Shown in pieces: positions 1-6,935 of a stretch of DNA of 10,753 nt (position 1 is the stretch's first letter; each line of letters opens with the position of its first letter). The stretch lies in assembly GCA_002359465.1 (NCBI GenBank), contig DENA01000016.1:167555-178307 (forward strand). The letters are read 5' to 3'. This DNA comes from Ruminococcaceae bacterium UBA2656 (GTDB taxonomy: Bacteria; Bacillota; Clostridia; Oscillospirales; Acutalibacteraceae). Made by a program: the position numbers and the translations under genes. The notes beneath the pieces were generated by a model, which made no database searches, had not been told where the DNA came from, and saw nothing but the letters and a program-made list of their open reading frames with translations.

Positions 1-3000
1 AATAGAAATCAAATGGGACTGGCGTTTTTCTTCAAGCAGGACTTCTGAGGCTTTGATCATCATCTCCGCATGAAACCTCTCACGAAGGACGCCCGCATTC
101 AGATAATTATTAATAGCAGCCAGATTCATCCCCTGATGATGGGCCATATAGGATTTTACAATACAATAAGGTGTCAGTTCCACAGAATTCGGTAAGTTAA
201 AATCAACGGACTCATAGAAGCCGTAAGCGCCGAAGGCCCCTAATGCCTTCAGCCGCTTTAAATTGCTCATGCATTCCTCTCCTGCGATATCCAGTGCCAG
301 CATCGTTGCATAGGGAGCAACCACCAGGGAATTCTTACGGACCGGCTGGAGTCTTATCTTTGGAACGCCGAAGGCTTTGTACTGGTAATTTGAGTTTAAG
401 TCAAAACGATAATACTGGGATTCCGATATTCCCCAGGGTATCCCCGCCTCCTCTGCATACTTTATATGCTGAAGCACCGCTGCCCTGGAAGTCTGCGCGT
501 AGACGGAGCCCTCATATTCTTTAAATACAAGATTTGGCATCAGATATTCAAACATTGTACCGCTCCAGGATACAAAACACGGGATTCCCTCGACAATGGT
601 CAGGGGTCTTCCCAGTTTATACCAATGCTTTAACAGCACTTGTCCCATGGATATCGCAAGAAGGCTTATGAGCGCCGATTCCGACGCCATCAGGTCATAA
701 CAGCCGTCATCCAGCGTGTGCGAAGATACATGATACCCGATATGGAACAGCATTCTCTTTTCGTCAAATAAAAAGCGGAAATCAACATTTGCTAAAATGC
801 AGTCTATTTTTTTACAGAGTTCTTTGATCCGGTGAATCATGCTATTCGCAAATTTATTATCCTCCGCTGCAATACGGCGAAGCGCAGGATAAGAAGAAAA
901 GCTTTCTGCCTTCAGTTTTAAGGCCGCAGCTTCATTTGCAGTACTGTCAATGAGGTTCATCAAATGTCTGGTCCAGCGGTAATCTGCAGCTGGTCTAAGC
1001 TTCTTCTCGCTTAAGTTTTCCCAGATATCCGCAATATCTTCTATCAGCTCCCCTATGCTTTGATACCCGGTCCTAAGCTTATTTTCGGCAGAATTGCCTG
1101 TTCTCAGCTGAATTTCCTCATTGCTGTTCTTAACCGCAATCCTAAATTCGGACAGAAAATTGTCCGGATAAACCGGCTTGTCAATCTGCTCTAAAAGGCC
1201 GTTTTTCAGTGCGACCAGATGTCCCAGAAAATTGCCGCTGTCTACGGTTGATATATAGGCAGGGTTGAGCACCTCCAGGGATTTAATATGATACCAGTTA
1301 TAGAGATGCCCCTTCCATTTCAGCATTTTCTGAACCGTATCCATCAGGTTTTCCGCAGCTTCAACCGTAGAGCTCAGAGTTGCGAACCCCAAATCTCTGG
1401 CCGACAGGATTGCCAGAAACTGAAGCCCGATATTGGTCGGCGATGTTTTATCGCTGACTTTTTCAACCGTTGAAATCTGATAATTATCCGGACAGAGCCA
1501 GTTATTTTCCTTCGTGGAAAACTCTTTAAAAAACAGCCAGGTTCTGCGCGCGGTATCCAGAAGCAGTTCACTGTCCTGTGCTTTATCCCTCGGATGAAGC
1601 TTATTTTCCGGCTGACTGATCCGGTATGCGATTTCAAAGGCAATGCTCCAGTCGGCAATGATGATTGCTATCAAAATTATCCCTGCGGGGTTCAAGTATC
1701 CCATAAATAAAATGATCACAAGCGCAAACGCCGGAAGAAGAGAACTCCACATGGTAAGAAAATATCCTTTTCTGGTATTGACAATGGAGGCATCCACCGC
1801 TTCCGCCGTATTCCAGTGAAGCAGATTTTTTTTGCTGATAAAGATCCGATACAAAGTTCTGACAATTGCATCGGATGCGATATAAGCGCGGTAGGGAGTG
1901 ATTGTAAACTCCAGGAATGCTCTTTCCAGCATTACGGCAAGTTCCTGTAAGAAGCTTTTATAAACAAGGGCGAGCTTCGGCCGGACCAGCTTCTGGTTGA
2001 TCACTGCAAACAGCAGAATCGCCATGGAAAACAGATCATTAAAGAAAACCAGAGGCAACCAAAGATAATATGCTTGTGGCATCCATGCCAGATTCAACAA
2101 TATAAGCAGAGTCTTGCTCAGAGGAACCAGGCTTCTTCTCAGATTGTCAAAGACTTTCCATTTTGACAAGGCGCATAGGCTTCTTCCGTCCGCGGCCTTC
2201 TTTATAAACAGCCATGGCAGCAGCTGCCAGTCCCCGCGCAGCCACCGATGTTCCCTTTTGGTAAAGGATAAAACGCTGTTTGGGAAGTTGTCCATAATCT
2301 TGGCTGTACTGGAAAAAGCCGTCCGTGCATAGCAGCTCTCAAAAAGGTCATGACTGAGAATCCGGTTTTCCGGTACCTTGTTTTGAAGCACCTTTTGGAA
2401 GGTTTTTATATCATAGATGCCCTTTCCGGTATAAATTGCTTCGTTGAAAATATCCTGATAGATATCCGATATGACGGTTCCATAATGGGCAAGACCCGAT
2501 TCTCCTCCGAAAATTTTCGTAAATCTGCTGCCGTTCTTATCTGCGATATGATTTCTTACCGAGGGCTGTATGATGACATAGCCTTCCTCCACCTTTTGAT
2601 TGGCTAGATCCAAATTCGGTTTATTTAATGGATGATCAATCAGTCCGACCAGTTTCGCGGCATTGTCACGGATCAGGTTGGTATCCGCATCCAGTGTAAT
2701 CACATACCGGAAGGTGGTAAGAAGCTTTTGGTCGCAGTAAACGGAGGAAAAGGTGGTACTCTCCTTACCCGCTCCATTTAAAAGGTTATTAAATTCTTCC
2801 AGCTTTCCCCGCTTACGCTCCCAACCCATGTAACAGTTCTCAGCTTGATTCCATTTGCGGCAGCGGAAGAACAGGGAAAAGCGCTGGTACTCCGACGGAT
2901 AGAGCTCATTCAGTTCCTTCATACGCGAAGCAAGAGCGCTTTCAATCACCTCGTCCTTCGGCATGAACTGGTCCTGGGAATCCTCAAAATCAAGCAGCAA

Positions 3001-4662
3001 GGCAAAGGAAAGGTTCGGCTGTCGGTTTGCCAGATAATGCTTTTGAAGACGGTCCATGTACTCCAGACCCTGCTCCTTCGAGGAGACGATAACCGGCATG
3101 ACCACAAAGGTCCTTGCTTCTTCCGGTATTTCCTTCAGGTAGTTCAGAGAAGGAATCTTCTTGACCATGATTCTTCTGGTAAATATAAAATTTGTGATCT
3201 CTATGGAAATACCCGTCAGCAGCGGAAATGCCGCCAGAAGGGTAATGACACGCCGACCGTTATCCTGTAACCCGCCAAGGACCCAGAAAGCATAGAAAAG
3301 GCAGGCACTCAGCCCCAGAGCAATCAGGAACAGGGTAAGGAAATAAAGGAAGCCTTTTACGTTCAGCCTTTTCTTAATGCTTTTGGGGATCGGCTTTCCT
3401 AATGCTTTCGCTTTCAGAATCGGATAACCCTTACCCAAAAGGTAGGCTCCCACATGATGAGAACAATGCAGGTCCTCCCTTCCCTGAACCGCCAGTTCCA
3501 AACAGTCCTTCGCTATCTTTTCTTCCATCAACCGATAACGAAGCGATAATTTAACAATGACTCCACGATACATGCCCCTGGACTCCAAATCCATCTTTTG
3601 ATAGACACCGTCCGGGTCCTGTGATAAAATCTGCTCCAGACAGGAATATTCCTCAAAAAATTTCTCCTCATCCACTTCATTGATATCCCTCAGGCTGACA
3701 ATCAAAGTCCGGATATTTGTCTCAAGAAATGATTCGATCTTTCCTTCCTCCAGGAATACGCCGGAGGTCCTCACCTGTCTTCCCAGGGAAGTAAAATGAT
3801 ATTCCAGATAGCTTTGAATGGAAGCCTCATCAAAGGACATATTTTTCAGCAGGTATATTACATGGGCATGGAACGAGTAGTTCAGCCTTAAGTTATCCTC
3901 TATTCTGCAAAGCAGCGATGATATATCAGCCGGCCCCTGCTTATCCGCCAGCTTATCCCGGAGGAATTTTTCTGCCTTCGACTTTACATCAATCATATGA
4001 AGAATCTCATCCGCGATTGCAATGATCTCTTCAAGAAGGCAAAAGCCCAGGACCTCCGGCAAAACCCAGATTTCCTTGTCCGTAAGCGGTATCTTCTGCT
4101 GATAAGCCTTCAGCATAACGGAAATATTTTCTTCACTCAGGTGTCCGCCCGAAAGAGCCACCATCTTTTTAGCCACAACATAAATACGGGGAAAGTTACG
4201 GTATTCCTTTCCTTTCAGAACCGGCAATACGGCGTAGTCCGTTCCTGAGGTACGCACTTTTTTAATTTCCCGGTACAGCATCTGGAAATTATCAAAGAGC
4301 CAGCGCGCTGCCGGAATCATGGAAATCATATCGGAGGATACGGCAGAGATGCTGTCTCTGATTTTATTCAGTTCTTTATAGGCGGTCTGATTATAATCAT
4401 TCAGAACAAAGCTATATCCGGTCAGTCTGACCTGACTGTGGTTTTCTGCCAGATCAAGCATCTGCTTCTCCCACTCGCTCGGGCCCGGTTTATCTCCTTC
4501 TCCCGGAAAACAAACCGAAAAATTCACTTTCTTACCAAAATGGCTAAACCGGTAATACAGCATGAATAGAACCAAACAGAACAATGAAATCAGTATCAGT
4601 AAAATAACCGGCAGAGACGGTGAATTTATATAAAAACTAATTTTTTTCAGCAAGATCTGCAA
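1..4662 (-). CDS. Cyclic beta-1,2-glucan synthase (NdvB/ChvB-like), N-terminal 1554 residues, cut by window edge
   Basis: This is an open frame with no stop from codon 1 to the window edge. It matches the family that makes cyclic beta-1,2-glucan from UDP-glucose at the cytoplasmic membrane. Residues about 14-37 form a membrane segment, with more at about 436-463, 470-490, 848-885 and 965-1005. The GT84 core lies between: an acidic motif DFED at 558-561, DAD at 658-660, GGESGL and a TGKGIYD motif further on, and REHRWLRGDW at 803-812 (the RxxRW-type motif). A GH189/glycoamylase-like domain follows, with TSPTNIGL at 1073-1080, SESAL at 1327-1331, SWSGTMFEYLMP at 1365-1376 and AHHQGM near 1507-1512. 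Family members usually run to about 2,700-2,900 residues and end in a GH94 phosphorylase-like domain that sizes the ring; that part is outside. The TTG start at 4662 was chosen because AGGAGG (4671-4676) lies 8 bases upstream; an ATG at 4707 has only a poor site. Family call is confident; the exact product is inferred. Confidence 0.93.
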   Translation of the reverse strand, partial: MQILLKKISFYINSPSLPVILLILISLFCLVLFMLYYRFSHFGKKVNFSVCFPGEGDKPGPSEWEKQMLDLAENHSQVRLTGYSFVLNDYNQTAYKELNKIRDSISAVSSDMISMIPAARWLFDNFQMLYREIKKVRTSGTDYAVLPVLKGKEYRNFPRIYVVAKKMVALSGGHLSEENISVMLKAYQQKIPLTDKEIWVLPEVLGFCLLEEIIAIADEILHMIDVKSKAEKFLRDKLADKQGPADISSLLCRIEDNLRLNYSFHAHVIYLLKNMSFDEASIQSYLEYHFTSLGRQVRTSGVFLEEGKIESFLETNIRTLIVSLRDINEVDEEKFFEEYSCLEQILSQDPDGVYQKMDLESRGMYRGVIVKLSLRYRLMEEKIAKDCLELAVQGREDLHCSHHVGAYLLGKGYPILKAKALGKPIPKSIKKRLNVKGFLYFLTLFLIALGLSACLFYAFWVLGGLQDNGRRVITLLAAFPLLTGISIEITNFIFTRRIMVKKIPSLNYLKEIPEEARTFVVMPVIVSSKEQGLEYMDRLQKHYLANRQPNLSFALLLDFEDSQDQFMPKDEVIESALASRMKELNELYPSEYQRFSLFFRCRKWNQAENCYMGWERKRGKLEEFNNLLNGAGKESTTFSSVYCDQKLLTTFRYVITLDADTNLIRDNAAKLVGLIDHPLNKPNLDLANQKVEEGYVIIQPSVRNHIADKNGSRFTKIFGGESGLAHYGTVISDIYQDIFNEAIYTGKGIYDIKTFQKVLQNKVPENRILSHDLFESCYARTAFSSTAKIMDNFPNSVLSFTKREHRWLRGDWQLLPWLFIKKAADGRSLCALSKWKVFDNLRRSLVPLSKTLLILLNLAWMPQAYYLWLPLVFFNDLFSMAILLFAVINQKLVRPKLALVYKSFLQELAVMLERAFLEFTITPYRAYIASDAIVRTLYRIFISKKNLLHWNTAEAVDASIVNTRKGYFLTMWSSLLPAFALVIILFMGYLNPAGIILIAIIIADWSIAFEIAYRISQPENKLHPRDKAQDSELLLDTARRTWLFFKEFSTKENNWLCPDNYQISTVEKVSDKTSPTNIGLQFLAILSARDLGFATLSSTVEAAENLMDTVQKMLKWKGHLYNWYHIKSLEVLNPAYISTVDSGNFLGHLVALKNGLLEQIDKPVYPDNFLSEFRIAVKNSNEEIQLRTGNSAENKLRTGYQSIGELIEDIADIWENLSEKKLRPAADYRWTRHLMNLIDSTANEAAALKLKAESFSSYPALRRIAAEDNKFANSMIHRIKELCKKIDCILANVDFRFLFDEKRMLFHIGYHVSSHTLDDGCYDLMASESALISLLAISMGQVLLKHWYKLGRPLTIVEGIPCFVSWSGTMFEYLMPNLVFKEYEGSVYAQTSRAAVLQHIKYAEEAGIPWGISESQYYRFDLNSNYQYKAFGVPKIRLQPVRKNSLVVAPYATMLALDIAGEECMSNLKRLKALGAFGAYGFYESVDFNLPNSVELTPYCIVKSYMAHHQGMNLAAINNYLNAGVLRERFHAEMMIKASEVLLEEKRQSHLISI

Positions 4663-4670
4663 TGGAAGCT

Positions 4671-4676
4671 CCTCCT
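4671..4676 (-). promoter_or_regulatory. Ribosome binding site deciding a TTG start
   Basis: A perfect AGGAGG sits 8 bases before TTG at 4662. It supports this rare start for the glucan synthase over the in-frame ATG at 4707, which has only GAAGAG directly before it. Confidence 0.8.
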
Positions 4677-4858
4677 TATTTGAGAAATCCTTCAGACATA
4701 ACGGCATCTCTTCACAGATAGTTTGTCTGTTTTTCCATAAAAAATAGCACAATATTTGTTTTTTATTAATTCCCTGTTAGGTTCATAAAATTTATGTGAA
4801 CTCCGTGGCCCTGTGGGCGATTGAATTTTTTTAGGAAAGTGGCGATCATTGGACACTC

Positions 4859-4910
4859 ACAGCAGAAAGAGCATCCCTGCACAACGAGGGATGCTCTTTC
4901 TGCTGTTTAT
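4859..4910 (+). terminator. Perfect 20-bp stem-loop, terminator-like toward the right
   Basis: The arms ACAGCAGAAAGAGCATCCCT (4859-4878) and its exact reverse complement (4887-4906) flank an 8-base loop. Rightward, the stem is followed by TTTATAGATTTTG, a weak T tract. Leftward it is followed by GTGAGTGTCC, with no T tract. It therefore fits a rho-independent terminator for a plus-strand transcript better than one for the leftward genes around it. No plus-strand gene is visible to be terminated, so it may be a leftover, or a processing or other RNA structure. Confidence 0.5.
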
Positions 4911-5027
4911 AGATTTTGTTTTCAAAGCGCCGCTGAAATTCTACCGGTACGCCATGCCCATATAGGCATCCTGATTAGTATTTTTGAATTCACGGAATTT
5001 TAGACATTTTCACATAATGATACTTCC

Positions 5028-5561
5028 TTAACAACCCCATTTTATTTTCGCTGGGTTTGGCTCGTCCTCTACGGCTATGGCTTGCAACGCAGCCGTCATA
5101 TCGGCGCAGACTTCCTCAGCGATTTTTTCGTACACTTCGGCTGTTTCATTCAGTCCGACACGGTCATAGGCAATTGCCGCCGCGCCGTAGAAGTAAAGCC
5201 CGATAGAGTGCGACAACGTATGGACGACCGCCGAACCCTGACCGCAAGCACGGGCCGCCGCTTGTGCGGCTGGATTATCTTCAAGCTCGCGTGCGGCTGC
5301 GTGGCACTCGTTCAAGATAATGTTCTTGACCACCGGAAACTTCACCTTGCCCTCAAGGTAGTCACGGGCAGCATTTAACGCGTTTCGCGGGCGGGCATCG
5401 TTCGGGCAGCGCTTCTCGAAAATCGGCAAAACGCGGACTTCGGCATAGTCCATACACCACTTACAGATGGTCACCTTACTCTGCGTGTCTATCAGGCGCA
5501 TTAGCGCAATGGTTGACGGCGCATTAACATCGCCGAGCATTTTACGGAGTTTCTTTGTCAT
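5028..5561 (-). CDS. Putative immunity protein, Imm5-like family (177 aa)
   Basis: The frame matches a small family widely annotated as putative immunity proteins (Imm5-like), thought to protect cells against polymorphic toxins; the activity of this copy is unknown. Visible landmarks are CKWC at 33-36, VLPIFEKRCP at 44-53, the RPRNALNAARDYL stretch at 57-69, an alanine- and histidine-rich helical core at about 86-135 (NECHAAARE, AAQAAARACGQ, HTLSHS) and a C-terminal EDEPNPAKIKW at 165-175. There is no signal peptide or membrane segment, so it is likely cytoplasmic. The start is ATG at 5561, because GGAGG at 5568-5572 lies 6 bases before it; a TTG two codons upstream would touch that site. No toxin gene is adjacent. 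A diverged copy of a repeat (5625-5720) lies just upstream. The family call is good; the function is inferred from family naming only. Confidence 0.8.
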   Translation of the reverse strand: MTKKLRKMLGDVNAPSTIALMRLIDTQSKVTICKWCMDYAEVRVLPIFEKRCPNDARPRNALNAARDYLEGKVKFPVVKNIILNECHAAARELEDNPAAQAAARACGQGSAVVHTLSHSIGLYFYGAAAIAYDRVGLNETAEVYEKIAEEVCADMTAALQAIAVEDEPNPAKIKWGC

Positions 5562-5624
5562 AAGCAACCTCCAGCTTCCTCAGTATCACCGTTTATAGAA
5601 ATTGTCCTAAACCCTTTATTTTCA

Positions 5625-5720
5625 AGGCTTTATGTCCTCCCCAATCAAGCAACAGACCTCTGTATGCCTTGAGCAGACAATAATGATGTCGTACCCTCTG
5701 GCATCCCCTTGGCGGAAGCC
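5625..5720 (-). repeat. Diverged repeat, copy A, upstream of the immunity-like gene
   Basis: On the minus strand the core (5719-5666) aligns with 6543-6491 at about 40 of 54 positions, with one gap. Weaker similarity continues to about 5625 (GCTTTAT and CAAT blocks shared with 6449-6470). One minus-strand frame reads SAKGMPEGTTSL here and YAKGKPEGVASF in copy B, and in both a stop follows shortly. It may be a decayed gene end or a dispersed non-coding element; the sequence alone does not decide. It ends about 60 bases before the gene start at 5561. Confidence 0.6.
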
Positions 5721-5825
5721 CCGCTTACTGCATCCTCCTTTGTCGAAAAGCCCTTTATATAATTTAATTTTATCTAAAAACACCTTTGATACTGAATTTC
5801 CTCATTATTGTACTTAGTCTAAAAC

Positions 5826-6344
5826 CTATTTTTGCAATTGAGCATAAATTAATTCTGCAAACTGTCCGTATTTTTTTACTTCTTTCAGGTGAAATCGCTT
5901 TAACGCTTCCTTCTGTGAAAATAATGGTATTCCCATCCCTAATAACACAGGAGCAATCTGTATGATCATATTATCTATCATATCATTATCCAATAAAGGA
6001 GCTACTATTGTGTTTCCCCCAACAATCCAAATGTTTTGATCCTTTTCTATTTGTTTAACAAATTCTACAATATCACAACTAATAGGAATAAATCCCTTAA
6101 CTGATAAACTTTCAGCATGTGTAAAAACATAGTTTTTCGTAGTCGGATAAAAACTATCTATATTCTTCATATTTTCAATCTCATTAAATGTCCTTTTACC
6201 CATGATAGTAATATCCATACTTTTATAGAAGCTTTCATAATCAGTTTCTTCTACTGCTCCAGTTTGATAAAGCCAGTCCAAGTTATGGTTTTTATCAGCA
6301 AGATAGCCATCCATTGTTATACAGCCGTAAAAAAATACACTCAT
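5826..6344 (-). CDS. RibD C-terminal/dihydrofolate reductase family protein (172 aa)
   Basis: This is a full-length member of the RibD C-terminal/DHFR-like NADPH-dependent reductase fold, of the small stand-alone kind often listed as dihydrofolate reductase family protein. Landmarks are the N-terminal strand and loop with MDGYLADKNHNLDWL at 11-25, IMGKRTFNEI at 47-56, the nucleotide-binding strand and loop IWIVGGNTIV at about 105-114, and the LLGMGIPLF strand at about 133-141. The real substrate of these stand-alone proteins is usually unknown, so neither folate nor riboflavin reduction should be assumed. The ATG is supported by AAAGGAG at 6351-6357, 6 bases upstream. The gene is visibly more AT-rich and richer in AAA/ATA/TTA codons than the glucan synthase or the 638-aa gene, which suggests recent transfer. 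Diverged repeats lie on both sides. Confidence 0.88.
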   Translation of the reverse strand: MSVFFYGCITMDGYLADKNHNLDWLYQTGAVEETDYESFYKSMDITIMGKRTFNEIENMKNIDSFYPTTKNYVFTHAESLSVKGFIPISCDIVEFVKQIEKDQNIWIVGGNTIVAPLLDNDMIDNMIIQIAPVLLGMGIPLFSQKEALKRFHLKEVKKYGQFAELIYAQLQK

Positions 6345-6370
6345 TTTTAACTCCTTTCTAATACGTACAC

Positions 6371-6399
6371 ATATTAATCATTTTAAACGACAAATCCAA
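6371..6399 (-). promoter_or_regulatory. Possible promoter of the reductase gene
   Basis: On the minus strand, TTGGAT (6399-6394), a 17-base spacer and TAATAT (6376-6371) lie about 27 bases before the ATG. Both hexamers are only partial matches in an AT-rich stretch, so this is a weak call. Confidence 0.3.
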
Positions 6400-6448
6400 A
6401 ATATAGACATTTAACAGAATCCTGGGAAATTAATAATCACGTCCCATA

Positions 6449-6543
6449 ATTGTAATGCTTTATTGCCTTCACAATAAAATATTTTCGTTTGCCTTGAGTG
6501 GGCAAAAAGATGCCACACCCTCCGGTTTACCCTTGGCGTAGGC
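6449..6543 (-). repeat. Diverged repeat, copy B, upstream of the reductase gene
   Basis: This is the partner of copy A (5625-5720), in the same orientation and about 825 bases away. The conserved core is 6543-6491 on the minus strand. A frame there reads AYAKGKPEGVASF and ends at a TGA after a short run. The 6345-6576 spacer otherwise contains only AT-rich sequence and the reductase leader. The two copies make the reductase gene look like a unit bounded by repeats, each repeat preceding a gene on the same strand. Confidence 0.6.
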
Positions 6544-6576
6544 AGGGGGATATCTGTTGTCTGTCATGCCTCTTTA

Positions 6577-6935
6577 TTACTTTCTGTAATCCTTTCTGAT
6601 AAACGGCTCCTCAATGCATTCTGAAATGAGCATTTTGTATTTCCGCGGATAGCGGTATGCGTTTCCGTGAACTTCACGGCTTCTATATTCCCTGATTTCA
6701 TCAACAGGAAAGTCGGCTATATATCCCCTCTCGTTCTCCGGCTTCAATAATAAGCGTATCTCTGGAGCCAGGCTCGGAAGATCTGTACGCAATTCCGTCA
6801 AACGCGGTTGAATGCCCGTTGCAGTCGGGTTGACCCATCGGATAATTGACGGTCGCAATGCCAACCATGTTTTCAAATGCTCTTGCCCGTAGCTGCGAAA
6901 TGCGGTTTATTTCCATAGGACAGGCATTAGGGACT
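6577..6935 (-). pseudogene. Carbon-nitrogen hydrolase (nitrilase superfamily) C-terminal fragment, frameshifted
   Basis: Two overlapping minus frames together read as the last 120 or so residues of a carbon-nitrogen hydrolase. Frame one (to about 6720) has NACPMEINRISQLRARAFEN, then NYP and PDCNGHSTAFDGIAYR, then IIEAGEREGIY. Frame two resumes with IADFPVDEIREYRSREVHG and ends PFIRKDYRK with TAA at 6577. The change falls at the AT repeat GGGATATATAGCC (about 6714-6726), where two missing bases, or one extra, would join the frames. Full proteins are about 300 residues with Glu-Lys-Cys catalysis; the Glu and Lys regions are missing. Homology begins directly at the stop codon of the 638-aa gene (6934-6936), which marks a recombination junction. 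No start codon or ribosome site serves it. It is almost certainly non-functional. Confidence 0.82.

Larger units (their letters stand above)
4663..5027. other. 365-base spacer without a convincing gene
   Basis: This stretch separates the end of the immunity-like gene from the start of the glucan synthase. I see a long hairpin (4859-4906), a T/A-rich stretch at about 4733-4770 and the synthase ribosome site. A 60-codon plus-strand frame at 4821-5003 has no ribosome site, runs straight through the hairpin and resembles nothing I know, so it is not called. No clear promoter for the synthase could be picked; the best guess, an extended -10 TGCTATTTT near 4738-4746 on the minus strand, has no good -35. 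Confidence 0.6.

Noticed and set aside
4663..4707. Glucan synthase starting at ATG 4707
   Set aside because: It is in frame, but its upstream GAAGAG is poor and touches the start, while a perfect AGGAGG serves TTG 4662. It remains possible.
4821..5003. Small plus-strand gene of 60 codons
   Set aside because: No ribosome site, no recognisable content, and it contains the whole 20-bp hairpin.
5625..6543. Integron-type attC sites or IS terminal repeats around the reductase gene
   Set aside because: The repeats are direct, not inverted; they lack attC core-site symmetry, and no transposase or integrase and no target duplication is visible.
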